DNA of 64,000 nucleotides from positions 186,001-250,000 of the forward strand of contig DVKG01000012.1 of the NCBI GenBank assembly GCA_018716135.1, in the 5' to 3' direction. This document shows positions 1 through 6,788 of this stretch, one piece after another. How positions within the stretch are numbered: the first letter of the stretch is position 1; every line of letters begins with the position of its first letter. The translations under genes and the position numbers were made by a program. The notes beneath the pieces were generated by a model, which did not search any database, was not told the origin of the DNA, and saw only the letters and a program-made list of their open reading frames with translations. This DNA is from Scybalosoma faecavium. GTDB lineage: Bacteria; Bacillota; Clostridia; Christensenellales; Christensenellaceae.

Positions 1-146
1 TCGCCGATGGCAAGCATCTGACCTGTCGTGCGGTCTACTGCAACTACAGAAGGCTCGCGCATTACAATACCCTTGCCTTTAACATAGACTAGCACGCTGG
101 CGGTACCAAGGTCAATGCCTACATCATTATAATCAAACAATCCCAT
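1..146 (-). CDS. mreB: MreB/Mbl rod-shape actin homologue, N-terminal fragment
   Basis: The first 48 codons of a gene that runs off the left edge. The start ATG lies at 144-146 with an AGGAG site about 11 bases upstream. The translation carries the MreB-family phosphate-1 motif GIDLGTA followed by VKGKGIV and REPSVVA, typical of bacterial actins that form membrane-bound filaments guiding lateral wall synthesis. MreB and Mbl cannot be separated from this fragment. The nearby spoIIID gene on the same strand favours the Mbl-type copy, because spoIIID and mbl are neighbours in Bacillus and many Clostridia. Confidence 0.9.
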   Translation of the reverse strand, partial: MGLFDYNDVGIDLGTASVLVYVKGKGIVMREPSVVAVDRTTGQMLAIG

Positions 147-522
147 ATATTGTTACACTCCTAAAGTAATCGTATCTCAGCCTAATGCTGACCAAGGTTG
201 AAATAAGGGTGCAAAATATCTTATCCAACATGACTGCACCTTACACTTCATGATACAGCAATTTGATTCTTTTTTCAACCGAAATGACATACAAATTTGT
301 AACTTTTCATTAACAAATAAGTTTTGATATCAAACTTTCATATTAATCCGGAATTTTACTTTAGATATTAGAAACTTTCACAAATTTTTTCAAATTATTT
401 TCAAATTATATTTATTGTATTCACTTTCTTACTATATAATTTATAGAAACTATGCCTATAAGTAAGCTAATACCGTAACTAAAACTCTCTTTCATCTCCA
501 ACACAGGAAGAAGGTGAAAATT
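147..522. other. AT-rich intergenic region between divergent genes
   Basis: This 376-base gap separates the minus-strand mreB-like gene from the plus-strand importer, so it should hold promoters for both. It is very AT-rich. A TATAAT at 435-440 could be a plus-strand -10 box, but no good -35 lies 17 bases upstream. No RNA gene or convincing ORF was seen. Confidence 0.4.
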
Positions 523-1665
523 ATGATAGAATTCAAAGAGGTGCGTAAATCATACAAAACAAAGCAGGTACTCAAGGGAATTAATCTCACAATCGCAGAC
601 GGCGAATTCATGGTACTCATAGGCTCATCGGGCTGCGGCAAAACAACGCTTTTAAAAACTATAAACAAGTTGATAAGCATTGATTCTGGAGATGTAATAA
701 TTAATGGAGTAAATGTAAGAGAGTTAGACGAAACTCAACTTCCAAAAAAAATAGGCTATGTAGTTCAAGAGGGAGGGTTGTTCCCTCATATGACCATAGA
801 GGACAACATAGCTTTGACCATGAAGCTTGCGGAATGGCCGGAAGATAAAATACACGACAGAGTGACCGAAATGCTTCAGCTCGTCAATCTTGACCCTGAA
901 GCATACCGAAATCTATATCCGTCCCAACTTTCCGGAGGACAGAGGCAGAGAGTAGGCGTCGCCAGGGCTTTCGCCAGCGACCCGCCCATAATACTCATGG
1001 ACGAACCATTCTCCGCGCTCGACCCTGTCACTCGGTCTGAACTTCAAAACGAAGTGAGCGCATTACACGAGAATTTTCATAAGACCATAGTATTCGTAAC
1101 ACACGACATGGACGAAGCCATTAAGCTCTCTACCCGCATATGTGTAATACACGATGGAAAAATAGTCCAGTGCGACACACCGGAAAGACTCTTGAAGCAT
1201 CCTGCGAACGATTATGTGGACAGCTTCATAGGGCGAAATCGGCTTTGGAGCAACCCCAACTTTATTTATGCGGAGGACTTCATGCTTCAGAATCCCGTCC
1301 AGACGCATATAAACAGAACCGTAATGCAAGCCATAATGCAGATGTCTATATATCACGTAGACAGTCTGCTCGTCACAAGAGGCGGAAAGATGGCGGGAAT
1401 GCTTCGATTATCTAATATAATCCACATAGAAGACTACGCCCAGCCTATCGACGCTTTTATCACTGACGATTATATCACAGTTTTTAACGACACCTCACTT
1501 GAAGAAATAGTATCTAAAGTAGATTATAATCAAACCGGAGTCATTCCCGTAACTGATCACGACGGTTATTTAAAGGGCTTTTTAACAAAAGGATGCTTGC
1601 TCGCGACATTGAGCAGACAATTCACGCCCGAACCGGAAGAGAAAGGAAGTGACTCAAATGGCTGA
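523..1665 (+). CDS. OpuCA/ProV-type ABC importer ATPase with tandem CBS domains
   Basis: A 380-residue ATPase that energises a quaternary-amine type importer. It has Walker A GSSGCGKT near residue 34, signature LSGGQRQR near 136, Walker B with DEPFSALD near 160, and a C-terminal half resembling paired CBS domains (about 255-370), as in OpuCA/OpuBA. In related transporters the CBS pair senses ionic strength or cyclic nucleotides. I place the start at ATG 523 because AAGAAGGTG sits about 6 bases upstream; a GTG at 514 is in frame but falls inside that site. The stop overlaps the start of the partner permease gene, so the two are cotranscribed and translationally coupled. The substrate is not fixed by the ATPase. 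Confidence 0.9.
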   Translation: MIEFKEVRKSYKTKQVLKGINLTIADGEFMVLIGSSGCGKTTLLKTINKLISIDSGDVIINGVNVRELDETQLPKKIGYVVQEGGLFPHMTIEDNIALTMKLAEWPEDKIHDRVTEMLQLVNLDPEAYRNLYPSQLSGGQRQRVGVARAFASDPPIILMDEPFSALDPVTRSELQNEVSALHENFHKTIVFVTHDMDEAIKLSTRICVIHDGKIVQCDTPERLLKHPANDYVDSFIGRNRLWSNPNFIYAEDFMLQNPVQTHINRTVMQAIMQMSIYHVDSLLVTRGGKMAGMLRLSNIIHIEDYAQPIDAFITDDYITVFNDTSLEEIVSKVDYNQTGVIPVTDHDGYLKGFLTKGCLLATLSRQFTPEPEEKGSDSNG

Positions 1666-3238
1666 TTTTTGGCAGCTTTTTATAGATAAAAAAGCAGAAT
1701 TGTTGGATTTATTCATCCAGCATATGAACATGACTATGCTCGCCGTGTTTATCGCTCTTGCAATAGGCGTTCCCGTAGGGATACTCATTCGGCAAAACAA
1801 AGTCGTCTCTAATATAGTGATAAGCATAGCAAATGTTTTGCAGTCCATCCCCAGCATTGCGCTGCTCGCTCTCGCAATACCCATAGTCGGTATCGGCGAA
1901 AAGCCTGCGATACTCATGGTCATAGTTTACGCATTGCTGCCCATAATAAAAAATACATTTTTAGGAATATCCAGCATAGACCCGCAAATAATGGAAGTAG
2001 CGAAGGGCATGGGCATGTCTCGTTGGAAAAGACTTCTCAAGGTCGAATTGCCCATAGCGGCACCGAGCATAATGAGCGGTATACGAATATCCGCTGTCGC
2101 AGCCGTAGGCACTATGACCATAGCGGCGTTCGCCGGAGCGGAAGGTCTCGGCTGGTTTATCAATCTGGGATTGAACTCCAGAAATGTAGGGCTTGTGCTC
2201 CTAGGCGCTATCCCCGCCTCTCTGCTCGCTCTCGCTCTGGATTTCCTGCTTGCGCGTCTGGAACATGCAGTAACGCCCGAGGGTTTGCTGCCTGCGTCCA
2301 AGATAAAGAACATACCCAAAAAGAAAAAACGTCGTGAACGCGCGATTGTACTTACTATATGCGCTGTTCTCGTTTTGACTCCTTTGCTTTCTACCGCAGT
2401 CTCTTCAATTACAAATGCAAACGAAAAAAAGGTCGTAATAGGTTCAAATAACTTTACAGAAGCTATAATTCTCGGCTATATGTATGCAGATTTAATAGAA
2501 TCAAATACAGACATAACTGTAGAAAAGCGTTTGAATCTCAACGGTGCGAGCGTGTATTTCAATGCTCTGGAGACAGGAGAGCTTGATATGGTAACAAGCT
2601 ACACCGGCACTGCTCTTGTAAGTATGCTCCATCAGGATCTGACTACGACCGACCCTGACGAAGTATACAAAAAAGTATCGGATAGAATGATGAGCGAACA
2701 CAACATATACACATCTGCTCCGCTCGGTTTCAACAACACTTATGTCATGTGCGTTACTCCAGAAATTGCAGAAAGATACAACCTCTCCAAGCTCAGCGAT
2801 TTAATAAAGGTAGCTGATGAGCTAAGGCTGGGCTGCACTGTAGAATTCATACAGCGCGAGGACTGTCTGCCTAAGCTTCAGGAAGAATACGGCGTAGAGT
2901 TCAAGAGCGTCAGCGGTCTGGATGCAAGTATCAGATATTCTGCTGTGGAAGCCGGTGAGGTCGATGTAATAGACGGCTATGCAACAGATGCGCTTCTGGT
3001 CAAAACAGGGCTTATCAAATTGGAAGACGACCTTAATTTCTTCCCTCCGTACTATTCTGTAAACTTCACTCAACAATCCACTATAGACAAATATCCCGAG
3101 CTGAAGGAAGTTATTGCAAAACTGGACGGATTAATCGACGAAGACACTATGGCAAAACTCAACAAACAGGTTGACATAGACGGTAAAGACGCTTCAGTTG
3201 TAGCGCATGAATTTCTGGAAGAAAAAGGACTTGTTTAA
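1658..3238 (+). CDS. Fused ABC permease and substrate-binding protein (OpuCB-OpuCC type)
   Basis: A 527-residue fusion. Residues 1-215 are a BPD-type permease with five to six membrane segments and the EAA-like stretch EVAKGMGMSRWKRLLKVELP. One further hydrophobic segment near 228-248 anchors an OpuAC/ProX-like binding domain (about 253-527) that starts GSNNFTEAIILGYMYADLIE. Fusion removes the need for a separate lipoprotein. Such fusions import glycine betaine, choline or carnitine, and the same layout is used by the ergothioneine importer EgtU; the sequence alone does not decide between them. The start is ATG 1658, with AAGGAAGTG about 6 bases upstream. A GTG at 1649 is an in-frame alternative. 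It overlaps the ATPase gene by 8 bases. Confidence 0.9.
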   Translation: MADFWQLFIDKKAELLDLFIQHMNMTMLAVFIALAIGVPVGILIRQNKVVSNIVISIANVLQSIPSIALLALAIPIVGIGEKPAILMVIVYALLPIIKNTFLGISSIDPQIMEVAKGMGMSRWKRLLKVELPIAAPSIMSGIRISAVAAVGTMTIAAFAGAEGLGWFINLGLNSRNVGLVLLGAIPASLLALALDFLLARLEHAVTPEGLLPASKIKNIPKKKKRRERAIVLTICAVLVLTPLLSTAVSSITNANEKKVVIGSNNFTEAIILGYMYADLIESNTDITVEKRLNLNGASVYFNALETGELDMVTSYTGTALVSMLHQDLTTTDPDEVYKKVSDRMMSEHNIYTSAPLGFNNTYVMCVTPEIAERYNLSKLSDLIKVADELRLGCTVEFIQREDCLPKLQEEYGVEFKSVSGLDASIRYSAVEAGEVDVIDGYATDALLVKTGLIKLEDDLNFFPPYYSVNFTQQSTIDKYPELKEVIAKLDGLIDEDTMAKLNKQVDIDGKDASVVAHEFLEEKGLV

Positions 3239-3240
3239 TA

Positions 3241-3273
3241 AAAAACGCCCGTCGGCAGACGGACGTTTTTTTA
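3241..3273. terminator. Bidirectional terminator between importer and spoIIID
   Basis: A 9-bp stem with one mismatch (ACGCCCGTC / GACGGACGT, loop GGCA) is flanked by an A-run on the left and seven T's on the right. It can therefore end both the plus-strand importer transcript and the minus-strand spoIIID transcript. Confidence 0.85.
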
Positions 3274-3275
3274 AC

Positions 3276-3545
3276 TTATTCTGCTTTTTCCTGCTGTTTT
3301 TCTTTTTTGTATTTCAGCATAGTGGCTCTTCCTCCGCGGATATGTCTTTCCCGCAAGTTTTTGTTCATAACTTCGCTGACTCTGCGCGCCAGAGCCGGGT
3401 CCAGCTCACTAAGTCTGGAAGATATATCTTTATGAACGCTGCTCTTGCTTATTTTAAATTTCGCGGCTGTCTGCCGCACTGTCGAGCCTGTCTCCAGGAT
3501 GTATTTTGCTTCGGCAATAACTCTCATTTCTATATACTCTTTCAT
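3276..3545 (-). CDS. spoIIID: Sporulation transcriptional regulator SpoIIID
   Basis: An 89-residue DNA-binding protein matching the SpoIIID family over its whole length: an opening like MKEYIEMR, a helix-turn-helix with TVRQTAAKFKISKSSVHKDI, then a basic tail with RHIRGGRATMLKYKK that mirrors the B. subtilis RHLRGGEATKLKYKK. SpoIIID activates and represses mother-cell genes during sporulation. I chose the ATG at 3545 because family members begin there; an in-frame ATG at 3569 would add eight residues. The ribosome site AAAGGG before 3545 lies in the 3' arm of a 10-bp inverted repeat. Its presence indicates a spore former. Confidence 0.93.
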   Translation of the reverse strand: MKEYIEMRVIAEAKYILETGSTVRQTAAKFKISKSSVHKDISSRLSELDPALARRVSEVMNKNLRERHIRGGRATMLKYKKEKQQEKAE

Positions 3546-3550
3546 AGTCA

Positions 3551-3593
3551 GCCCTTTCATAAATTCCATGTTTGTACATCATTATGAAAGGGC
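3551..3593 (-). promoter_or_regulatory. Inverted repeat masking the spoIIID ribosome site
   Basis: GCCCTTTCAT at 3551-3560 and ATGAAAGGGC at 3584-3593 form a perfect 10-bp inverted repeat with a 23-base loop. In the minus-strand transcript the second arm contains AAAGGG, the ribosome site for the ATG at 3545, so folding would hide it. The loop holds a smaller ATGT/ACAT hairpin. Confidence 0.5.
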
Positions 3594-3630
3594 GGCTTTT
3601 AATATGCACTGTTCACTCTTTTTCGCGCCG

Positions 3631-3852
3631 TCAGCGTCTTCCATACGGTTCCATTATACTTGTTCTTCCCAAAATATAGTCAGAAGAAGTATTATAATAA
3701 TCAGCCAGCTTTATAACGAACCTTACAGGGATTTCTCGTTTGCCTGTTTCATAATTGCTGTATACTCTCTGATCTATACCAAGTACGGCAGCCACCTCTT
3801 TTTGTTTAAGGTCTTTGTCTTCTCTTAAATCTCTAAGTCTGGGGAAATACAT
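3631..3852 (-). CDS. Small XRE-family helix-turn-helix regulator
   Basis: A 73-residue protein that is essentially one XRE/Cro-type DNA-binding domain: LRDLREDKDLKQKEVAAVLG, then YSNYETGKREIP and DYYNTSSDYILGR, as in phage-like repressors. The ATG at 3852 has GAGGTG about 6 bases upstream; an ATG at 3858 lies too close to that site. The gene is divergent from a small unknown gene, with two palindromes sharing ACTATC between them. It probably represses the shared control region, but I have no direct evidence for its target. Confidence 0.85.
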   Translation of the reverse strand: MYFPRLRDLREDKDLKQKEVAAVLGIDQRVYSNYETGKREIPVRFVIKLADYYNTSSDYILGRTSIMEPYGRR

Positions 3853-3879
3853 ATTCATCACCTCAGAAACAGTCTAACT

Positions 3880-3895
3880 ACTATCGTTTAATAGT
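3880..3895. promoter_or_regulatory. Candidate operator 1
   Basis: The inverted repeat ACTAT-CGTTTA-ATAGT lies between the divergent XRE and DUF6794-like genes. It shares the ACTATC half-site with the longer palindrome at 3902-3925, which suggests a two-site operator for the XRE protein. Confidence 0.5.
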
Positions 3896-3896
3896 A

Positions 3897-3926
3897 TTGA
3901 CTTTTACTATCTTTTGATAGTAAAAT
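3897..3926 (+). promoter_or_regulatory. Promoter of the DUF6794-like gene covered by operator 2
   Basis: TTGACT at 3897-3902 and TAAAAT at 3921-3926, 18 bases apart, form a plus-strand promoter. A perfect 10-bp palindrome (TTTTACTATC, TTTT, GATAGTAAAA; 3902-3925) fills the spacer, so a repressor bound there would block RNA polymerase. Confidence 0.6.
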
Positions 3927-3942
3927 ACTTTAAGGTGATAAT

Positions 3943-4227
3943 ATGAAATTATTAGAAGCAATAAAAAAAAGCTTTCCCGAGTTGGAAAAGCTTTTCGACC
4001 GCGAGTCTCTCTATGAATTTTCGAATTGCAAATATGAGAACTTATGGATCTATCATTTCAGCATCGGCGCACGCATACGAAACAGTATGCTCACTAAAGA
4101 CAGTAAATTGACAGAACTTTTTCTTTCAGAAGGAGTGAAGCACAAAGACCATATGTCCATGATACTGATACAATTATTTCATCAGTCGCTTCACAAAATA
4201 GGACAAACTCACAATATTACTTCCTGA
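3943..4227 (+). CDS. Small DUF6794-like protein
   Basis: A 94-residue protein without signal peptide or membrane segment. The stretch YHFSIGARIRNSML followed by KDHMSMILIQLFHQSLH recalls, from memory, the DUF6794 pattern of small proteins of unknown function. The start ATG 3943 has AAGGTG about 6 bases upstream. It is divergent from an XRE regulator and its promoter is overlaid by a palindrome, so it is probably tightly repressed. Its last 11 bases overlap the end of the convergent plsY-like gene. No function can be assigned. Confidence 0.7.
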   Translation: MKLLEAIKKSFPELEKLFDRESLYEFSNCKYENLWIYHFSIGARIRNSMLTKDSKLTELFLSEGVKHKDHMSMILIQLFHQSLHKIGQTHNITS

Positions 4228-4804
4228 AAGCTTTTTTCTGTTCGCCGTTTGCTATTTTTTTAAGCGCCGGCAGCTGAGATATGCACATAAGCGCCAGACA
4301 CGCCAAGCAAACAATCCCACACTCAGCGCTGATAAAAAACGCAGGTATCAAAAACGATGCCGGGATTATTAACGCTCCGATCGCAAGATACCCGCTTATA
4401 ACAGACACAATAAGTCCAATAGCACACGATGCGGCTGCATACGGCAGCGAAATACATGCCAACATAGCACAAGTACACGCCACACCCTGCCCGCCTTTAA
4501 ATCTGTGCCAAACAGGATAATCGTGCCCAAGAACCGCACCTAATCCGGCATACGCCGCGCTGAGCGTTCCGTACTGCGGAAAAAACAAATGAGCCGCTAA
4601 ACACGCCAAGAAGGTCTTTAGTAAATCTCCTCCGAGAACTATAGCCGCGCTTTTCTTCCCGAGCTGCGCGCCGATATTTGCCATGCCCGGATTTCCTGTA
4701 CCCACATCGAAAGAGCTGCGCCCTGCTATTTTGCGCGAAACTATCTCCGCCGTAAGCGCACATCCAAAAGCATATCCTATAAAAACACAGTATATGCGCC
4801 ACAT
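4217..4804 (-). CDS. plsY: PlsY-like acyl-phosphate:glycerol-3-phosphate acyltransferase
   Basis: A 195-residue multi-spanning membrane protein. It keeps the PlsY landmarks: a GTGNPGMANIGAQLGKK loop (usually GSGNPGATN), a conserved D-L-K further on, and GHDYPVWHRFKGGQGVA (usually GH-FPVF-FKGGKGVA). PlsY makes lysophosphatidic acid from acyl-phosphate and glycerol-3-phosphate. Substitutions in these loops make it a divergent member, and it could be a paralogue of the housekeeping enzyme. It starts one base after the trpA stop with no clear ribosome site, so it is the last, translationally coupled gene of the trp operon. No biochemical link to tryptophan is known to me. Confidence 0.85.
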   Translation of the reverse strand: MWRIYCVFIGYAFGCALTAEIVSRKIAGRSSFDVGTGNPGMANIGAQLGKKSAAIVLGGDLLKTFLACLAAHLFFPQYGTLSAAYAGLGAVLGHDYPVWHRFKGGQGVACTCAMLACISLPYAAASCAIGLIVSVISGYLAIGALIIPASFLIPAFFISAECGIVCLACLALMCISQLPALKKIANGEQKKAFRK

Positions 4805-4805
4805 G

Positions 4806-5576
4806 CTATCTTATAGCGTCCTTCATAGATTTTACGTATTCGTAAATATGCGGAGCGGCATCCGTACCATATTCCTCACATAGCTTAACTATCGCACTGC
4901 CTACTATTACGCCGTCGCATATCTGAGAGATTTTCTGAGCCTGATCCGGTCTGCTTATGCCGAATCCGACCGCAGCGGGAATATCTGTAGACGCGCGTAC
5001 CGTATCGAGTATGCTCTTCAAGTCTGTTTTTATTTCGCTGCGCATTCCCGTAACTCCCATAGAAGATACCACATATAAAAAGCCGGACGCCTCTTTAGCA
5101 ATTTTGCTTATTCTGTCCTCACTCGTAGGCGCTACAAGAGATATAAGATCAATGCCATGCTTTTTAGCATAAGGCTCCAGCTCGCCTTTTTCATCAAAAG
5201 GCAGATCCGGGAAGATGACCCCGTCGAGCCCGGCCTGCTTGCAGCGAGCGAAATAAGCATCGTAGCCATAGCTGAACGCCGTATTTACATATCCCATAAA
5301 TACTAGAGGGATTTCCGACTTTTCACGCACCGCCTCGACAATGCCAAACATGGCGTTTATATCAGCCCCCGCCGCGAGAGCGCGCACATTCGCATTTTGA
5401 ATTACGGGACCTTCCGCTATCGGATCGGCAAAGGGAACTCCTATTTCTATCAGATCCGCTCCTGCTTTTTCCATCGCGAGTATAAACTCCACTGTCTTCT
5501 CCGGGCTGGGGTCGCCTCCCGTGACGAACGCTATGAACGCCTTGCCGTTTTCAAATGCCTTTGCAATTCTAGTCAT
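4806..5576 (-). CDS. trpA: Tryptophan synthase alpha subunit
   Basis: A 256-residue TIM-barrel enzyme that splits indole-3-glycerol phosphate into indole and glyceraldehyde-3-phosphate, passing indole to TrpB. The catalytic Glu is at residue 44 (LIEIGVPFADP). The position equivalent to Salmonella Asp60 is Glu55 (DPIAEGP), a conservative change that I believe also occurs in other clostridial TrpA proteins. VGFGISRPDQ and GVIVGSAIVK form the phosphate site. It overlaps trpB by 8 bases. Confidence 0.95.
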   Translation of the reverse strand: MTRIAKAFENGKAFIAFVTGGDPSPEKTVEFILAMEKAGADLIEIGVPFADPIAEGPVIQNANVRALAAGADINAMFGIVEAVREKSEIPLVFMGYVNTAFSYGYDAYFARCKQAGLDGVIFPDLPFDEKGELEPYAKKHGIDLISLVAPTSEDRISKIAKEASGFLYVVSSMGVTGMRSEIKTDLKSILDTVRASTDIPAAVGFGISRPDQAQKISQICDGVIVGSAIVKLCEEYGTDAAPHIYEYVKSMKDAIR

Positions 5577-6774
5577 GAATATCCACCCCTCTGTATCTGG
5601 CGATAGCCGCCACGTCCTTATCTCCTCTGCCCGAGAGACAAATTATAATACTTTCGTCCTTGCTCATTTTTGGTGCGATTTTAATCGCGTGCGCCACGGC
5701 ATGCGCGCTCTCTATCGCGCAGATTATGCCTTCTGTACGCGCAATATACTCAAACGCGTTCACCGCTTCGTCATCAGTGACCGGCACGTATTCTGCTCTG
5801 CCCGTATCATGCAGATACGCATGCTCAGGTCCTATGCCGGGATAGTCCAAGCCTGCGGATATAGAATAAACGGGGGCTATCTGCCCTTCGTCGTTCTGAC
5901 AGAAATACGACTTCATGCCGTGGAATATGCCCTCTCTGCCTTTGGCGATAGAAGCGGCATGAAACGCCGTATCCACGCCTTTTCCCGCCGCCTCGCAGCC
6001 TATCAGCCGAACGCCGTCGTCAGGTATGAATTCATAAAACGCGCCCATAGCATTGCTGCCGCCTCCGACACACGCCAGAACAGCCGCCGGGAGCTTTCCC
6101 TCTGCCTCGAGTATCTGCGCTCTTGCCTCTTTGCTTATCACACTCTGGAAATCACGTACAATCATCGGGAATGGATGCGGACCCATTACGGAACCGAGAA
6201 CATACAGAGTATCGTGCACTCTGCCCGTCCATTCGCGCATAGTTTCGCTTACTGCATCCTTGAGCGTCATAGTGCCGCTTGTAACTGTATGCACCTTAGT
6301 TCCCAGAAGCTCCATTCTGTACACATTCAGCGCCTGACGCTCCGTATCCTCCTTTCCCATGAATATCTCGCACTCCATGCCGAGCAGCGCCGCTGCCGTA
6401 GCGGTGGCGACGCCGTGCTGACCTGCTCCTGTCTCTGCGATAACTCTCGTCTTGCCCATCTTTTTAGCAAGAAGAACCTGCCCGAGCACGTTGTTTATCT
6501 TGTGCGAGCCTGTGTGGTTAAGATCCTCACGCTTCAGGTATATTTTTGCACCGCCGAGATCCTTAGTCATATTGTCTGCATAATAGAGCAGAGACGGTCT
6601 GCCCGCATAGTTTCTAAGCAAATCCTCCAGCTCTCTGTTGAATTGCTCATCATGCTTATAAAACTCATACTGACGTTCCAGCTCCAGGACTTCGTTCATT
6701 AAAGTCTCAGGAATATACTGGCCGCCGTGTATGCCATATCTGCCCTTTCTGCAATTTTCTTCTATATTCTGCAT
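5569..6774 (-). CDS. trpB: Tryptophan synthase beta subunit
   Basis: A 401-residue PLP enzyme that condenses indole with serine. The PLP lysine is Lys92 in HTGSHKIN, GGGSNAMG binds the cofactor phosphate, and ETGAGQHGVATA lies in the substrate loop. It is the TrpB1 type that pairs with TrpA, which overlaps its end. The start at 6774 gives the usual N-terminus (GRYGIHGGQYIPETLM) and lies 14 bases after the aroF stop. A long open frame on the opposite strand is a coding shadow. Confidence 0.97.
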   Translation of the reverse strand: MQNIEENCRKGRYGIHGGQYIPETLMNEVLELERQYEFYKHDEQFNRELEDLLRNYAGRPSLLYYADNMTKDLGGAKIYLKREDLNHTGSHKINNVLGQVLLAKKMGKTRVIAETGAGQHGVATATAAALLGMECEIFMGKEDTERQALNVYRMELLGTKVHTVTSGTMTLKDAVSETMREWTGRVHDTLYVLGSVMGPHPFPMIVRDFQSVISKEARAQILEAEGKLPAAVLACVGGGSNAMGAFYEFIPDDGVRLIGCEAAGKGVDTAFHAASIAKGREGIFHGMKSYFCQNDEGQIAPVYSISAGLDYPGIGPEHAYLHDTGRAEYVPVTDDEAVNAFEYIARTEGIICAIESAHAVAHAIKIAPKMSKDESIIICLSGRGDKDVAAIARYRGVDIHD

Positions 6775-6788
6775 TGCTGCCTCCTAAT

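Noticed and set aside
3207..3587. Plus-strand frame of 126 codons across the terminator and spoIIID
   Set aside because: It starts inside the importer gene, crosses a terminator and is antisense to spoIIID.
5521..6702. Open frame of 393 codons on the plus strand
   Set aside because: It is antisense to trpB and trpA, has no ribosome site and encodes a His/Arg/Cys-rich sequence with no family resemblance; trpB is unmistakable on the other strand.
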